A DNA stretch of 56,542 bases from positions 1-56,542 of the forward strand of contig CAZUAH010000022.1 of assembly GCA_964617665.1 (NCBI GenBank). Direction: 5' to 3'. Origin of the DNA: JADHUC01 sp964617665. Its GTDB lineage: Bacteria; Planctomycetota; Planctomycetia; Pirellulales; Pirellulaceae. Positions 1 to 12,100 of this stretch are shown piece after piece; within the stretch, counting starts at the first letter, position 1; the number at the start of each line of letters is the position of its first letter. The notes below the pieces were generated by a model. That model was not told where the DNA came from. It was given only the letters and a program-made list of their open reading frames with translations, and made no database searches. Made by a program: the position numbers and the translations under genes.

Positions 1-186
1 AGCTTCAGCATGAGTCCCGCCTTCATCCCTTATATCAAAGAGTTCGCCCGACACATCTCGACGGAGGCAGCGGAACAATTGCTTGAACACGCGTTATCGT
101 TGAACGCGACCGGGCGGATCAGACGCTACATGACCGATCAATTGGCGCGAATGGTGCCGGACTTCGATCAGTTCGACGTTTCGTAG
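1..186 (+). CDS. ptsI: Phosphoenolpyruvate-protein phosphotransferase (PtsI / Enzyme I), C-terminal fragment
   Basis: This is the last 61 codons of a gene that begins before the window; frame 1 is open from base 1 to the TAG at 184-186. Near the start it reads SFSMSPAFIPYIKE, which matches the conserved FSMS-x-x-x-IP-x-K segment at the C-terminus of Enzyme I of the PEP:sugar phosphotransferase system. It is followed by the usual short helical tail. Enzyme I takes phosphate from PEP and passes it to HPr in the cytoplasm. Only the PEP-binding domain end is visible, so the catalytic His domain cannot be checked. The gene converges on the giant gene with 12 bp between the two stop codons. A PEP synthase or pyruvate phosphate dikinase tail is less likely but possible. 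Confidence 0.75.
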   Translation, partial: SFSMSPAFIPYIKEFARHISTEAAEQLLEHALSLNATGRIRRYMTDQLARMVPDFDQFDVS

Positions 187-198
187 CGGACGACTGAA

Positions 199-3100
199 TC
201 AGCCCAGCATTTCCTCCAACAACTCGTCCAACGGCGTGCGGCTGGCGAACGAGTCGTTCACATCCTCCGCGATCGTGGACAGAAGGTCTTCCACGCCGAA
301 GGGATCAACGCGAACCGTTTTGTCGCTACTAGCCCGGCTGCGATCCGTCTCGGGCTGCGTGTATCGCGACTCGGCCACTCGTGAGCGGTCGGGATCGTTG
401 CTCTCCACCGGATCGGACTTCACGAAGCCAGGCTCGGTCGAGACGAGTTGGGCCTGTTGATCCGGCGAAGGCAAACCGATATCTGTGAGTGGCGCGACTG
501 CAGTCGGTGATGCCGGAGTGGCTTCGCTTCCGGCCGTCGCGTAGTACTCGCCTTCGCCCTGGGCGTTCTGCAAGTTGATTTCGAGAATCAGCCCCACGAT
601 GTCTTCACCGGTTGTAAAGCCATCACCGTTCACGTCGTAGAACGGGGCGCCAATCGGACGCGGCGACGGCAGAGGGTCGCTTACTCCATTGGCGTTGATG
701 TAATTGATCACCAACAGCACGTCGATTGGAGAAACGTTCCCATCGTTGTTCACATCGAAACGATTGATTGGGTTCTGCCATTCGGCCGGTGTCGCGTCGT
801 CGATGCCGATCACCACCGTGACGGTCTGCTCGCTCTGTGCGTTGTGCTCGTCTATGGCCACATACTGGAATGTGTCCGCCGAGGCAGTGTTGCCATTGTG
901 AGTGTACGTAAACGAGCCGTCTGGATTCAGAGTGAAGCCATTGGGCGTAGCGTGCTGGGGCGCGGTAACCAGCACGGCTCGGATCGCGTCATCTTCGGCG
1001 TCGGTGTCGTTCAGCAGGACACCATTCGCTTGGCTTACAGATAGCGTCCTTCCCCGTTCGGCGACATATCCGTTGGCGTCGATGTTCGCGATCGGGGCGT
1101 CATTCACACCGTGAATCGTCACAATGACGCTCGCGGTATCCGACCCGACTGTGTCGCTCAGCGTATAGGTGAACGTCTCGGTCGTCTGCTCGCCGACCGC
1201 CAATGTATCGAACTGGCCATCGGGGCTGAAGATCACCATATTCCTGTGGGTGTTTATCGGGTTGATGACGACGCTGCCCTGCAAGCCAGTCTGGTCCACC
1301 GCGGTCACAATCCTGGGGCCGAAATCATCGGTATCGTTGAATGAAACGTCGATCGTTATCGATTCGTCTTCGGTCGTCTCAATCAACGGATTCACGCCGT
1401 CGTCGTTGGCTATGGGCGGATTGCTCGCGCCGAAAACTCTCACTGTTACCATGGCGGTGGAGGTACCACCGTGGCCGTCCGCGGCTGTATAGGCGAACCG
1501 ATCTTGTGCAAACTGGCCTATCTGCAAGTAGTCGAACGCGCCATTTGGATCATACTTGATCTTTCCGTCAATGATCTCCGCAACACCTTGCGTGAGCGAG
1601 AGGTCCAGAGGTGGCAGGATCTGAAGGTTAGCTGCATCGCCGACGTCAATGTCGGTGTCGTTGGCCAGAACGTCGATGTCGATTGTGCCATTCTTGGGGA
1701 CCTGGGCGGTCGTGTCATCCACTGCTACCGGATCGTCGTTGACTCCGTCGATCGTCATGGTGACCGTGGCCATCGAGGTGTTGCCGTCTTTGTCTCGGAC
1801 CTGGTACTCGAAGACGTCCGTGCCGGTCTGGCCGACCGCAAGGGATTCAAACTGACCGTTCGGATCGTACGTAACGGAGTTGTTTGGCGTGCCGGGCGAG
1901 TTGACAATTGCGCTGCCCCTGGTGACGAGCGTCTGCACTGCCGTCACGGTAATCGTTTTGGTTCCCGGGGCATCTTCGGGATCATGATCGTTCAGCAGCA
2001 CATCGACAATTTGCGGCGTCTCTTCATCGGTGATGGCTTCCGTCTGCTGCGGGGGAGCGTACGCGTCATCCACCGCCACCGGCGGATCGTTCAGGCCGGA
2101 TATCGTCACCGTCACTGTGCCGGTGTCGAAGCCGCCATTGCTGTCGGAGATCATATAGGTGAACGAATCCGTATCCGTTTCGCCCTGGTCCAAACCATCA
2201 AACACGCCGGCCGGATCGTAACGCAGACTGTTGCCCACTGTAGAGACCGTTGCCGTCGCCCCACCGGTGACCGAAGCCACCAACTCCGAGACGTCTGTGT
2301 TGACGAGAGTCCCATGGAATTCAACGGTAAACGGACCGCCATCAATTCCGACGACGTTCGTGTTGCCGGTCAGTTGGGGTATCGAGTCCAGGTGCGTCTG
2401 GACGTCGTCGGCCGCGGGCGAAGTGCCTGGCTCGAAGGCCAAGGGCGTGGTCCCGCTCACACCGTTGAAGGAAAGCGTCACCGTACCGGTGGTTCCGTCT
2501 AGAGTAACCGACTGCACCTCGTAGACGTACGCATCTCCGGCTGCCCCAGCCACACTGGCTGGCACGATCGTGAGCGGATGATTCTCCGGGTCCGTATCGT
2601 TGCCCAGCACGTTCACGTCGATGGGCGTCCTCTGATCGGTGAACACTTGGGCGTCGTCTACCGCGGTGGGGGCATCGTTTGCGCCTATGACTGTAATCGA
2701 TACCGTTCCCGGAGTCGAAAGGAATGTGGCGTCCTTGGCGCGGTACGTGAACGTGTCTGTCAACGTCTGGCCCGCGTCCAGCCCCTGAAGGATTGCCGAT
2801 CCGCTAGGATCATATGTGAAGGTGCCGCCACCGTTCTGCTTCTGGGTCAGCGTATCCACCACGACGGTTGCGCCCAACTCGCTGGTCGACTGATAGCTGG
2901 CAACGGTCAGAATCGCTTCGTCGCCGAAACCGTCCGCGTCGGTGTCGTTACTCAGCAAACTAGGTCCAGTGTGTGAGCCGTCTTCGTCCTCGCTGAACAC
3001 AGCGGAGTCGGGGTTTGCCACGGGGGGATTGCCTTCGAGGATATTCACCTCGTAGTCTTCCACCTCGCCGTCCGCAGCCAAACCTGTGGGCAGCAGTCCG

Positions 3101-6100
3101 CCATTGGTGCTGAAGCGGAATCGGCCCACTGTGGTCCCGGTCGTGGTATCGAGCGGCGGTTTGACGGCGAAGGTGTTTTCGCCTTCGGTCAGTTGCTGGC
3201 TGGCGAAGATTTGTTCGCCGGGGTCGTTGAAATCACCGTCGATGTTGAAGTCGATCCATGCGTCTAGCAGCCCGTCTGCCGAAGCGGTTACGACGATTTC
3301 GGTTTCCGTAAGCGGATTGAACGCCCCCATTAATACGCCGTCGTCGTCATGTCCGTTCAACTCCAATTCGCCGTTGCCAAGGTAGGTGGCTGCGATTCCC
3401 AAGCCAGCACCCAGGATGGAGGCGCGCAGTGACTGGGCGTAACCCTCTTGTGTCGTCGTGTCATCAAACAAGACAGGGATATTTCCCGCACTGACACCGT
3501 CATCTTCTTCGACACTCTCGAATTCGAATGTGAATGTCTCCACTCCGCTGCCAAGGTCCGCATCGATCGTGAACCACTCTTCGTCCGCGATCGGATTGGC
3601 CGTTCCTGACGACTGCAGCCCTGTGCCAAGCACAAGTACGATCAGACTGTCGCCACCGAGATGCACCGTGCCGTCGCCGAGATTCACCGGCGTCATTCCA
3701 AGCTCGGACCGGGAACCAACCATCGCCACTACGCGGTCCGCAATTTCGTCAACAGTTTCACTGCCATCGAAGGTGATGGCAACGTTGTTCGGATCGCTCA
3801 GGTTCCCGATGCCATCGTCAAACTCGAATGTCACGGCTTCCCCGTCGTTACCGGGGCGGAACTGGTCGCCGTCTCGTATTTCCGTTCCGTCGCCCACGAT
3901 CAACGCCAAAGGCTGCGGAACCAGAATCGTGGTCGGCGTGGTATCGTTCCGTACCACATTCCCCAAAGAATTGCGGAGCGAAACGTTGGCCGGGCCCGGC
4001 TTGGACGGGGGCAATAGATTTGGATCCGGTAGATCTACGACGAAGCCATCGGAATCGAAGTCATCACCGTCCGCTGCCGCCGATACCTGTCCGTCGCGGT
4101 CCGCATCAACCCTTCCGCCCAGGAAGAGCCCGTTATCGGTGATCATGTGGATTGGGCCGTTTTGACCCAACTCGGTTGGATAGTCCCCGCCAGGAGTCTG
4201 CGGCGCGTCGCCGAAGTCCATGTTGGAATTGCCGAGAACCACGGTGACTTGCGTTTCGCCGGACAATAAGTTTGGCTTCAGGTCATTCCCGGCCAGGTCT
4301 TTGACGCCCCCGAAGAACGTGTTGCTAACGAACACGGGATGGATCTCGGACACGGACGTGGCACCTTCGACGATGACCAGGTCACCGCCGCCGGCTCGGG
4401 CGGTTACGCTCGGATCGTTACCGTTGATCGCTTGAATGAGCGATACCGCAACTTGTCCGCCATCAAACGTCTCGTGCGGCAGGAATGCTACCGGAATCGC
4501 GGCAGGTACGCCCGGACTGCCGACTTCGCTCAGCCCTGTCTGCGACACGTCGGTGGAATGGACGGCTGCGCCGTTGATGGGCTCGCCCAGCAATACGATG
4601 CCGTTGCCCGCATTCACGGGCGTCAGGCCCGTTAGCGGAGCGCTCTGAATCGCGGCAACCATCACGGCGGCGATTTGGTCCGGAGTACTGCTTCCACTGC
4701 GGTAGGTGATCACCGTGTTCGGCGCTGTGCTGAATCCGCCACCGATCAGGTCATCCTGATCATCGAACTCGAACGTAATGCTGCTGATACCGTCGGTGAT
4801 CGTGAACGTGTCGCCGTCGGTAAGGTACGGCAGAAGACCACTACCATCATCAGATGTGCGCGGCATGCCCGCTTCGGTTGGGATCTGAAGGCCCCAGGCC
4901 GACCGCACGCCAGGCGCGCCCGACAGAACAAGATTGCTTTGGGACAAGTTGACTTGATGTACATTCGGTGTTCCGCCTAGATGTATCACCCCGTCCCCAA
5001 CGGTGGTTGCCTCCAGACCGAGATCAGCCACGTTGATAGCCGTGATGACCGACTCGGCTATTTCTTCATGCGTCTGTGCGGCGTCGAAGTGAATCACGGT
5101 CGCACCGGGATTATCGGGCTGGCCATCTCCGTCCTCGTCCGCGGGCTGGTCGTCGTTGTCGAATTCGAAAGTGACGATCTGTGAACCATCATCGATCGTG
5201 AAGCTGTCGCCGTCTTCCACGCCGCTGGCTTGTCCCGTGCGCGTCAGATTCGGAGAACGCCGCACGTCCACGGTATAGACCTCGGTGGTGCCCAGATGGA
5301 CGGCACCTTCACCGACGTGTCGCGGGCTGAGCCCCATGTTGGCCGTAAGGACCTGCTGGACGATTGCATCCGCGATCTCTACCGGAGTGCTGGCCACGTT
5401 ATAGGAAACGATGTGGTTGTCCGGAATGCGGTCTCCGTTGTTGTCGATCCATACACCGTTGCTGTCGAATTCGAACACTTCCGTCTGTAGTGCACCGCCG
5501 CCGAGAACGCGCTGGATCGTAAACGTTGCGCTGTCGGCTATGCCGCCCAGGGATCCCCCGGCTTCTGGCACCTGCAGCGTCAGCGTCTGCGGTATCTGCA
5601 TGGTATAGCCGGTTTCGAATTCGTACGTATCAGTCGTTGCCGCGCCGTTCTGTATCAGGAACGAGTCCCCGTCGTTCAATTCGGATCCGGGCTTGGCCAC
5701 CACCTGGTAGTGATCCGTGTTGTTGATTGTAATCGTGTAAGTGGCGTCGGATTGCCAGATGCCCGAGATTGGCGTAACCACGATCGTGTCACTGGTTGCG
5801 TTGTAGCTGTACGAGTAGTCGATGCCGTCCTCCAACGGTACACCGTCTCGTGTGATCACGACATTGCTGCTGTCTACCGTAATGTCGTCGATTCCCGAAC
5901 CCAGGTTGGGATCGGCCGGCGGCACGCCATCCAACAGGCGGAACTTAAAGCTGGAGAGGACAGAACCATCCGCCAGTTCGATTGCGGTTGGATCGCCGTT
6001 CTGGTCAGAACCGTCGGCGTCGTTGTCTCGCGGTTTGACCGTTGTAGCGGTCGGTCCGACGAAATCTGACCTGTCGATTGCACCGCGGTCGATGAACACG

Positions 6101-9100
6101 TTGTCCCCGAAACCTGCCGGCGTTTCGACTTCAGGATCGTCCACTCGCAATTGGCCTGTCACGTCCGTGGCGGGCGCCAGGATCGGCGAATCCGCGATGC
6201 CAATCAGGTTCTTGACTTGTTCAATGTCAAATCGATCCAACAGCGAGCCCACCGAACTGTCGATTGCCTGCGACAACGGTGCCAGATAGAAGTTGTCACT
6301 CGCTGCGTTTCGGAACAACGGTTCACCGGTGGGTAACTCGATGCCGAAGTCCTCATCCGTTGCGGCGAACCCATTACGGTTGGCCGCGTTGTCTTGGTAG
6401 ACGGAGCCACCGACGACTGTGCTGGAAGATGAGCCGTCGATCTGTATTCCAACGTCAAGATCCGCGACGATATTGTTCAGCAGCGTTGGGCTCGCGTTGT
6501 CGGTTACCGAGATACCTGTACCCTGAGCCGCCATAGCGACCGTCGAAATGGCTCCTACGGCTCGGATGTCCGCGCCGACAGTAGCCCCCGACGCCGCGCC
6601 CTGGTTGGGGTCGTCGGTTATTCGGACGAAACGGTACTGCTCTGTTGACAATGCCCCAGACGCATCGATATCGATCTGGGCAAGCTGGCCCGGATGCGTG
6701 CCAAGTGATAGCCAGTTGACTCCGTCAGTGCTGATGTCAACGATGGTGCTCTCATTTTCTGCTGCGGCACTACCGGTGGTGTAGGCTTCAAAAATCGCCA
6801 AGTCAGGCGCGGTGTCACCGCTCGCTACAAGCACATTGTCGGTGAACTCGACGACAATCACTCCACCGCTGCCCAAACTAACTGAGGGGTCCGCAGCGAA
6901 GCCACCGACGGGTACCCCGAGAGCATCCAGAGGATTGGTGTTTTCAGTGGGCGCCGGGTTTCCGACGGCATAGAGGACGACTGCATCTGCAAAAGAAGCA
7001 TCACCGCCGGGGAAGGTCACGGTATTGTACGTCGCCGGGACGGGGGCAGTGGCTTGTACGTCGCCGTACACGGTGTTGTTGACGATGCGCCCGAACGGGA
7101 CCGAAGCGACTTGTCCGTTCGGAGTTGCATTAGCGTCGCCGCTGAAGAAGATGCCGCCCGTGTGGTTGTGGGCAAGCAGGTTGTTGGCGATCACGATGCC
7201 CGGTACCAAGTCTTCGGTATTCAACTTGGGCGTGTTGCGCACGGGACCCTGGTGGGGAATGTCGCCGTCCTGGCCGTCTCGAAGGGCTGCGTCCGCCAGA
7301 ATTCCGTATCCGGCCGAATCCTTGATCGTGTTACTGTGAATCAGCACCTGTCCCTGGTCGCGGAACAAATTCGGATCGCCCTTTTCGTCGAACAGCACAA
7401 AGTCGTTGCCGGTCGAAGCGCCGAAAGTCATTTCGATCTGATAGAAACCGGTCGAGCCGCTTTCCGAGCCACTGCCTTCTTCCGTGGGATCGTACGTCCA
7501 GTTGTCGATTCCGCTGACACCAACATAGTAAGTCCCGCTGCGGAAAGGCGAAAACTCGACGAACGGATCAAGGCGGGAGAACTCGGCCGGCGCCGCGTTG
7601 TCATCGCTGAAAGCCAATTGGTTTCCAGTCGCGTCGAAGACCCGTAGTACTGGATTCAACTCGGAACCAATTTCATGCGCGTCCACGTCCACTCGCAGCG
7701 TTTCGCCAGCGGATAGCGAGACCTGGAACATGTCTACGTCCATGCCTGTGTGCAGCGGGAAGTTCGGGTTGTCGCCGATGTGTCCCGCACCCAGGAACGA
7801 CGGCGAATCCACTCCGACAATCCCCGTTAACGTGGCTTCCGCAATCGTGTCGTTGGTCTCTTCCACATCCGTCGCGTGAACTTCCAGAGTCACGGGGCCG
7901 AACAGGTTCACTAGTGGACTTGTACTTGGGGTGGGAACACCACTTCCCAGCAGCGTACCGTCGGATATCGACGCGGTGACGTCTAGCACGGCGCGCGAAT
8001 CGTTGCTGTTGACCGCATCACGTACTCGTTGGGCGATTTCGTGATCCTCGTCGGCCGGCGAAAACGGCACGGCGATACGTCCTTGATGGGCCGCGTTACC
8101 GGGAATCGAGGTGTCGACGTATTCGAAGATCACGTGTTCCACGCCGTCGCTGATCGTGAACGTTTGGCCATCGGCAATGTCCAGACCTCGTTGAACCACG
8201 ATTGTAGTGCCAGAGGCCAAGCGGTCGTTGGTGTCGAGCGAGCGAGCCCCAAAGCCGGTGACCAACGGCGGTTCTGGTTCGGGGCCGCGGCGGATTTCCA
8301 ATTGGTACTCGCCTTGCGTGTTACCCAAAGAGATGTTTGGGTTCGTGCCAAAGTTGGTGCTATTGTCTTGGGCAAAACTGACGCTTTCGCCACGTTCGGC
8401 GAAGCCGATGATGAAATCGTCCAGGTATACGCCTTCGAACTGGTTTGCCTGGCCGCGAAGATTGGACGAGAAGGCGCCAAAAGCATCGGCGGTCAATGCA
8501 GCATCGAGCCCCAGCGGACCGGGATCGGTGACGTCGTGTCCGATGATACGAATCAGGTCTTCATCTTGTTTGCTGATATCCGACGTTATTTCTAGACTCA
8601 GAACACCACCTGCGTCCGGCGTGAAATCAATATCTGTCGGGAAGCCGGTCTGATGCACCAATTCCACCCGCCTTTGGCCTGCCGTGCCGGGTTGAATATC
8701 AGGGACACCTGGGCTGGTTTCAGGAACGTTGATATTCAGCGCCAACGTACTGTTGATGGCCTGGGCAATCCTGACTGCCACGTCATGTGCCGAGAAATCG
8801 TCGCTCGGCGAGAATCCTATTGGGACGTGTGGCGTCTGTGCGCCCCGCATTCCGGTCGTCGTGAGTACCGTGGTATTGAGCGACAATGTATGCGTCAGCG
8901 GATCTCCGCCCAAGTTGACGACGTTGTTCGCGTCGTACGTCGGGCTGAAGTCCAGCGCCTGGACGTCCCGGACCGCCTGCACCATCGCGTGGCCAACGTC
9001 GTTTTGCGAGTAGCTGAACTTGAATGGAATCGGGATGTTGCCAGTCTGGTGCGTAACACCTGGAATTGGCGTATAGGGATCGTTGACGAAAAGGTCAAAT

Positions 9101-12100
9101 TCGAAGACATAGTCTGTGCTGGTCGCCAGATCTGTGATCGTGAAGATCTCGCCATCCACTACTCCGGTGATACCGCCACCTGCCTCCGGTATCTCTAGAC
9201 CCATTGGGCCGGTTTGCGTCAGGTTGCTTGTCAGCGTTACAACGTGGTTCTGGTTTCCGCCCACGTTGATAACGCCATCCCCCAAGTAAGTCGGGAAGAT
9301 ATTCAGTGTCGAGACGCCCGACGCCATCGCGGCAACGGTCCGTTGGGCGATTGTGTCGGTAGAATCGAAATCGTCGATGATGATTTGGATATTACCCGGC
9401 GTGTAGGTGAAGTCCTTATCGTACTCGAACGTCTTACTTGTGGCGGCCTCCGTAATGATGAATGTTGTGCCATCGGGGATGGGGGCGACCTGCCCGAACT
9501 GTGATATGGCCGGGACAGCGGACGTATCCAACTGGTGTAGGATCGTGCCACCAACGTGAATCTGACCGTTCCCGTCGTTGGTTGGGAAGAGGCCCAAACT
9601 GGCTTCTTCGATCTCGTAAATGATCTCGCTGGCAATCTGGTGAGGCGTGCTTCCCGAATGCACGTTGACGATGCGGTTGCCTGAAACGAAACTCGCGTCT
9701 ACATCGAACACGAATTGGACGGTTTGAATTCCGTCCGAAATCACGAACCTCTCATCATCAAAGATCTGATCGTGCTGTCCGGTGTCCGTGAGGTGCGTTT
9801 GCGTCGTGTCCAACGTGATGTTGGTCGTGGGGCTATTCACGCTGCCTAGGTGGACGCGTGCGGGCCCGGTTGTAATGACGGGATCCAGGTCGCCGCCGGC
9901 GAACTTGCCCAATCCCGGTGTCGTCAGCACCCGCAAGACAATGTGGTCGGCAATCACCTCTTGCGGATCGCTCGGATTGTAGTTGATCGGAATAGAACCG
10001 GGCGTGACGCCGATGTTCGGGTCGCCGAGCAGCAGCGTGGCGTCCTCGAATTCGAACCTCACCGGAACCTGCGAGTCATCGATAGTGAAGTAATCTCCAT
10101 CCGAGATCCCGTTGCCTCCGTTCAAGGGCGCTTGCAGCCCAAACGGTCCCGTCTTTATCAGCGGGCTTCCCGGTGGCAACTCGAGCGAGTACAGCGCGCC
10201 GCCGCCCAGATCGATGTTGCCTGTGCCACCAAGCATCGTGGGCTTTACGTCCAGCGGCGAGTTTTCGATGGCCGTAATGATCTCGATCCCGATGTCTTCC
10301 TGGGTGCTTGTCGGCGTGAAGCCCACCTGGGTATTGCCCGGGGCGACCCCATCGCCAAACGCCGTGTCCTCGAATTCGAACGTGATCGGCGGGACCACGC
10401 CGTCACTAATCACGAACGTTTCGCCGTCAATGATCCCGTCGGTTGGGATGTGAATGGTCAATGGGTCCGGGAGCTGCATGCCCAGTGTCGGCGGTAATTC
10501 GATCGTGACTGAGGGGCTAACGTCAGGCTCGCCATCGCCCTGTTGGATCACGCCGCCAGGCGACAGCGTAAGCGTCGTGCCTGGCTGTCCGCCGAGTTGG
10601 ACGCGATTGCCCGTAAGGAATCGCGGTGTCAGTCCCAATATGCTTCGTAGCGGATGGTTTTGCACCGCCTGGACAATTTCGTTGGCGACAGAGAGCGGGC
10701 TATCGCTTTCCTCGATCGCGATCGCTGTACTGCCCACCATCACTGAACCGTCTTTGTCGAATTCGAACGTTGCGGACGTGAGCCCGGCACGATCCGTGAT
10801 CGTGAAGTACTCGCCGTCAGAGATCCCTCCAGCGGATACTCTGCCGCCTCCTATCGGGACCTCAATGACATAGCCGTGATCAAACTCGTAGATCACCGGT
10901 GCATTCAGCCCGTCGTCCAGGACGAAGGTATCGCCATCTTCGAACTGCAATCCGTTGTCCGCAATGATCGCGGGATTGTGATAGTAGCCCTCCAGTACGC
11001 CATCCAATACGTCAGCTACTTCCACGCGGTCCATGTCCGTGTGGAACGGTGCCGCCAAATTGCCCACTTCAACGCCTACGTCCCCTTCGATTCTCAGCAA
11101 AGACGCGGCGTCGACCACAACGTCGGACGCTCCTTCCAGGTTGACCAGGTTGATCCTGACTTCGCCAGGCGGAATAGACGGATTCTCGTAGCCCAGATCG
11201 CCGTTCAGGTACGGAGTCACCGCGTGCAGGTCGCCTCGCGTGACGGCCTGGTCAATGGCCAAGGCGATGCGCTCGGCCACATCGTTTGCCGTCTGAGTAG
11301 CGTCCACGTAGATCGGGATTATGCCCGCGGGCTCCAAATTGGTGACACCTGGTGAGAACGTGACTTGGTTGCCCACTGTCCCGGTGAGTGTCACAATCTC
11401 CTCGTTGGGGAAGGGAGCCTGGGCAGGCAGCACATTCAAGCTGGACCCCACCAGGACGGCGTCGCCTAGGAGCGGGTCGCCCTGGAACAGTTGGACCGTG
11501 ACTGATGTGGTTGCCGCATCGATCGCGCTGGCGATCCGCTGGGCCATTTCGGCGGCTGTCGTGGGACCGGTTGGGTCGAAGAATATGGGATTGGGGCTGG
11601 CGGGTGTCGTCGGCTCTTCGTAGAACGTGAAAGTCACCCAGGTTCCACGGTCGTATACGACAAGTTGGTCGCCTTCGGTGTACTGGTCACCAGGCAGGGC
11701 CACGATCCTCTGATTGATCACGTTGATCAAGCCGGGCCGGTCCTGGGCGCCGGGCAGATGGGCGGGTGCAGGGGCCCCGTTGATGATCTCGTCCACCGTG
11801 TCAGTGGGCCAGAATGCAATGGCAACGTTGCCTGCAGCTACCCCGGGTTCTCCGAGGAGCGTCAACCCCGGCACGCCGGTGGTGTCCACTGTGTGATCTT
11901 CGCCCAGAGGAGGTACAAGGTTCACTCGCAGAATGCTGACCAACCCGCCCTCCAGGCTGGTCGCTCGCAGCGTCGTGCTGAGATACTCTGTGTTAATCTC
12001 GTTGGCGATTCGATCGGCGATTTCCTCAGCAGTGCGTGGAGTTAATGTTTGCGTCAGCGCGGGGGAACCACTTGTGTCGAGCGAGTGGTTCGGCCACGTC

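Noticed and set aside
1471..2502. Long plus-strand open frame (343 codons) antisense to the giant gene
   Set aside because: It lies entirely inside the giant gene's coding strand, has low-complexity Arg/Val/His-rich composition and no recognisable domain. It is a by-product of codon use. The same holds for the 380-codon frame at 12407-13549 and the 279-codon frame at 19339-20178.
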